A stretch of DNA of 64,000 nucleotides from Tropicibacter naphthalenivorans (GTDB lineage Bacteria > Pseudomonadota > Alphaproteobacteria > Rhodobacterales > Rhodobacteraceae), in the NCBI RefSeq assembly GCF_900176475.1, contig NZ_FWXX01000010.1, positions 80,505 through 144,504 on the forward strand. The letters are read 5' to 3'. The notes beneath the pieces were generated by a model. It saw nothing but the letters and a program-made list of their open reading frames with translations. It was not told the DNA's origin and searched no databases. The position numbers and the translations under genes were made by a program. Shown one piece after another: positions 61,718 through 64,000 of the stretch (position 1 is the first letter of the stretch; each line of letters opens with the position of its first letter).

Positions 61718-62881
61718 ATGGCGTTCAAGGCAGAACTTCTCAAGAAGAAGCTGAAAGCAGAGGGGAAATCGCGCGACGAACTCGCCGCGGCGATCAAGAA
61801 GCATAAGCGCACAGTGAGTCGCTGGCTGGCGGGAACCAATCCGCCCAAGCCCAAGGATCTGGAGGCGATTGCCCGCGTTTTGAACTGCAAGCCTCAGGAT
61901 TTCGATCCGTTCTTTGCCGACGTGGACTTGGGAGAAGTGTCCATCCAGGCCCATGTTTCTGCTGCGTCCCACAATGCCTACGAACTCATGCGTTGGCGTT
62001 ATGGGGTCAGCCAGAAGCAGATCATGGAACTGGCACCCGTTCTCTTTTCCATTGTGGCCGGGCATGCACTGAGAGTGCCGGTGCAGGACGACGAAGTAGC
62101 TCGCCTTGCCTTTGAAAACGGCCTCTCCGATCCGCGTCTGCAGGGGGGGCACCTTGAGGACCAAGCCAGCAAGCTCAAAAAATGTTTCGGAATCGAGACG
62201 TCACACCCTGGCACCGAAACGTCGCGGAATCTGTTCAGCGAGGCAATCATTCGGCTGTCGGCGCAGATTTCAGACCATGTCGACACAAAGTGGTTCGTGG
62301 GGGCAGCGGCCGAAGAGGCCCCGAATGCGGCCGGATTTATATCGGACATTGAGCTCGTAGAGGCTCTCTCTGGGGGGCAACCGCAGCTGGCTGAGGCCAT
62401 CGCGAAAGGTCGCATTCGGCTGTCCTCGGTTTTGCATCAGGCCAAGGAAGCCAAGGGCGGTGGCCTCTCGATTGAAGAGTTTGCTAAGGCCATTCGGGAA
62501 GCGCATGAGCAGGGCATGGAGGATCAGCGGAAGGCAGGTCTCAAGAAGCTGAAGGCCTGGCGCGCGTTCTATGCCGAACGCCATCCGGAACTGGCCGCGG
62601 AGTATGATGACCTCGTGGCGAAGCATTGCCATGAAGAAGGTTGGTACCCTGAGCGGTATACGGATGATGACCGTGTTCAAAGCTGGGTGAACCCGTTTCA
62701 GGAAGATCTGCATCTCAACGAAGATACGCTTTCTGAGTATCAGAGCCGCAAAGCTGCGGCCTCTGAAGGCGGCAAAATTGCCTTGGTTCTCCCGTTCGAA
62801 GATCCGATCTATCGCCGCTTTGAAGAACTCCAGCGTCACCGCTCCAAGCTCAAAAAGCAGTTCGAGGCGGAGTGGGCATGA
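61718..62881 (+). CDS. Large HTH-domain protein paired with DUF4258 gene
   Basis: This encodes 387 residues. The N-terminal 70 form an Xre-type HTH (DELAAAIKKHKRTVSRWLAG, then LEAIARVLNC). The remaining 310 residues are helical and acidic, with no known enzyme motif (for example LMRWRYGVSQKQIMELAPVL). The size is far above that of ordinary antitoxins. The ATG at 61718 has GGGAGG 6 bases upstream, so it was preferred over the one 21 bases earlier. It overlaps the DUF4258 gene by 4 bases. The pair may be a toxin-antitoxin-like or defence unit. Confidence 0.65.
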   Translation: MAFKAELLKKKLKAEGKSRDELAAAIKKHKRTVSRWLAGTNPPKPKDLEAIARVLNCKPQDFDPFFADVDLGEVSIQAHVSAASHNAYELMRWRYGVSQKQIMELAPVLFSIVAGHALRVPVQDDEVARLAFENGLSDPRLQGGHLEDQASKLKKCFGIETSHPGTETSRNLFSEAIIRLSAQISDHVDTKWFVGAAAEEAPNAAGFISDIELVEALSGGQPQLAEAIAKGRIRLSSVLHQAKEAKGGGLSIEEFAKAIREAHEQGMEDQRKAGLKKLKAWRAFYAERHPELAAEYDDLVAKHCHEEGWYPERYTDDDRVQSWVNPFQEDLHLNEDTLSEYQSRKAAASEGGKIALVLPFEDPIYRRFEELQRHRSKLKKQFEAEWA

Positions 62882-63213
62882 TGGCGGTGTGTGCAGACGC
62901 GTCTTTCGTCCTCAGCAACCATGCGGCAACGCGTATGGCCCAACGGAGTATTCGGCAAGACAGTCTCGAACTTGTCCTTTTGCATGGGACACGGGTCAAG
63001 GCGCGGCATGATTGCGAGGAGTACATCTTGTCAGGACGGACCGTCCGGCACCTGACAGCCGCTGGCCTCGATGGGGAGATGATTGCAGCTGCGACCAAGG
63101 TGAGAGCGATTGTCGACGCCGCAGGTAATGTCGTGACCTGTTATCACCAGCGCAAAGGCCGATCTCGACCGTTCCGCAGTAATTCCTGCCTTCGGAACAC
63201 CAAGTACATGTGA
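62878..63213 (+). CDS. DUF4258-domain protein
   Basis: This 111-residue protein carries the DUF4258 pattern FVLSNHAATRMAQRSIRQD, then CEEYILSG and RAIVDAAGNVVTCYHQRKG. The conserved His-x-x-x-R/Q-R and the late tyrosine resemble small RNase-like toxins. The start overlaps the stop of the HTH gene (ATGA). ATG 62881 is an equal alternative. Function as a toxin is suggested by its operon partner only. Confidence 0.65.
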   Translation: MMAVCADASFVLSNHAATRMAQRSIRQDSLELVLLHGTRVKARHDCEEYILSGRTVRHLTAAGLDGEMIAAATKVRAIVDAAGNVVTCYHQRKGRSRPFRSNSCLRNTKYM

Positions 63214-63312
63214 TTTTTCAAGGGACCGCAGAATGCGCTTCGTGTGGGTGGTACGCCCACGAACGATACCGCTGCGCGCTTATCTCAAGACCATGCAAGC
63301 GAAGGATGCAAC

Positions 63313-63807
63313 ATGTCCGCTATTATCTATCAATCCACAAAATTCTACCATGCGCGCGAACAGTATTTTGCCGTAGCGGGAGAGCACACGTTGCTCCGCC
63401 TGACCATTGGCAGCATCGGCGGCCACCAAGGCGGGGCCATCAAGACGGCCACCGCTAGCGATTTTGGTGCCCCGCCGATCTACCGGGACCGCGAAGCGTT
63501 GATCAACGCCCTGCAGGTGGGGATCCAGAACCTTGCCGGGGGCGAGGTGGACCTTTGCATCGACAGCGATGGCAAAGGCCGCAGGTTCGCCGAGATCTGC
63601 CTGTCCGGCACGCGGGATCAGTTGTTCGAAGCCCTTACTCTACTGGCCGATGAGATGGCCCGATATCTGGGGCAGCCGGCAGAGGTCGACCACACCGCCG
63701 GCTGCAGCGATCTTCGCGATCTATATGACGACCTGTGCATTGCCGAGGGCTCGCCGATTTATTTGTCGGATGGCGTGTATTTGGGATCTGACGGGCGGCT
63801 GCTCTAA
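63313..63807 (+). CDS. Hypothetical protein of the terminal accessory region
   Basis: This encodes 164 residues with an alpha/beta look (SAIIYQSTKFYHAREQYFAV, LTIGSIGGHQGG, VDLCIDSDGKG, LSGTRDQLFEALTLLADEM). No family was recognised. It follows the DUF4258 gene by 100 bases and may belong to the same operon. The start at 63313 follows GCGAAGGA at fair spacing. Confidence 0.5.
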   Translation: MSAIIYQSTKFYHAREQYFAVAGEHTLLRLTIGSIGGHQGGAIKTATASDFGAPPIYRDREALINALQVGIQNLAGGEVDLCIDSDGKGRRFAEICLSGTRDQLFEALTLLADEMARYLGQPAEVDHTAGCSDLRDLYDDLCIAEGSPIYLSDGVYLGSDGRLL

Positions 63808-63908
63808 TGATGCAGGTAATGCAGGTCTCATCCCAGCAACCCGCATGCTGCGCGGCAAGTCCCACTCTTCGACGATCGAGAGGTTGCCCTCGCAGCGAGG
63901 CTTGTCTA

Positions 63909-64000
63909 GGACGTGTTGACAAAAGGGATTCACATCGGGCTTTGATCATGATTCAAGCTGGCATCTGCGATGGAGGCCAGTTTGGCACGAGCCCTTATGT
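63909..64000 (+). mobile_element. Left end of a further insertion sequence, cut by the window edge
   Basis: From 63909 the sequence ggacgtgttgacaaaaggg resembles the terminal repeat of IS5-type elements, and CTAG, a frequent IS5 target, lies just before it. A start codon at 63970 opens EASLARALM, compatible with the beginning of an IS5-type transposase. Too little is present to be sure. Confidence 0.35.

Noticed and set aside
1..64000. CRISPR arrays, rRNA and tRNA genes
   Set aside because: No regularly spaced direct repeats, no rRNA-like stretches and no tRNA cloverleaf with the usual T-loop were noticed on either strand. A covariance-model scan would be needed to exclude them fully.

Overview
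The window looks like part of a conjugative plasmid or integrative element from a Rhodobacteraceae-type alphaproteobacterium (Paracoccus/Roseobacter-like). This is inferred from the GC-rich coding style, the VirC/VirD-type transfer genes, the strawberry-notch/Toprim/DUF2493 plasmid module, a CcmI/CcmH/CcmG/CcmF set and CbtAB under a cobalamin riboswitch. No replication genes, rRNA, tRNA or CRISPR array were seen, so the replicon type cannot be named.

Layout. (1) 1-15.4 kb is plasmid accessory DNA: a cut-off Xre/RES toxin-antitoxin pair; a small unknown gene; a strawberry-notch methyltransferase-helicase, a Toprim protein, a highly structured intergenic element, a DUF2493 protein and a WGR protein; then a three-gene MerR-like regulator / N6-adenine methylase / PD-(D/E)XK nuclease operon, a Fic protein and a broken AbrB-like antitoxin. 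(2) 15.4-53.0 kb is one large copper-handling island. It has three multicopper oxidases, two copper P1B ATPases, CueR, a CopZ-like chaperone, a CusF-like protein, a cupredoxin and a TolC-like protein. It also has four c-type cytochromes, DsbA and ScsB/DsbD-like thiol proteins, two YkuD L,D-transpeptidases, a response regulator/histidine kinase pair, and a ccmFGHI block in the same operon as that kinase. Inside it sit cobalt genes (cbtAB with a B12 riboswitch) and an IS66 element that splits a SAM-methyltransferase gene. (3) 53.0-54.2 kb is an IS30-type element with a broken transposase. (4) 54.2-61.4 kb is the DNA-processing part of a conjugation system: virC2, virC1, a structured oriT-candidate region, a virD1/MobC gene, a VirD2-like relaxase and the VirD4 coupling protein. 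(5) 61.4-64.0 kb has a large HTH regulator overlapping a DUF4258 gene, an unknown gene, and what looks like the first bases of another IS.

How it fits together. At least four, perhaps five, MerR/CueR-type promoters (19-bp spacer with a CCTTCC/GGAAGG-type dyad) can be read directly. They sit upstream of copA-cueR, copZ, the second ATPase, the small membrane protein/ScsB operon and probably the DUF305 operon. A second, different regulator site, an 18-nt OmpR-type direct repeat, occurs both in front of the two-component operon and in the divergent promoter of the cytochrome/oxidase operon, beside a CueR promoter. The picture is a two-layer copper response. Cytoplasmic Cu(I), sensed by CueR, would drive export. 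A periplasmic signal, sensed by the histidine kinase, would drive oxidases, cytochromes and the cytochrome c maturation factors needed to assemble them. The last point is inference from gene order and shared sites.
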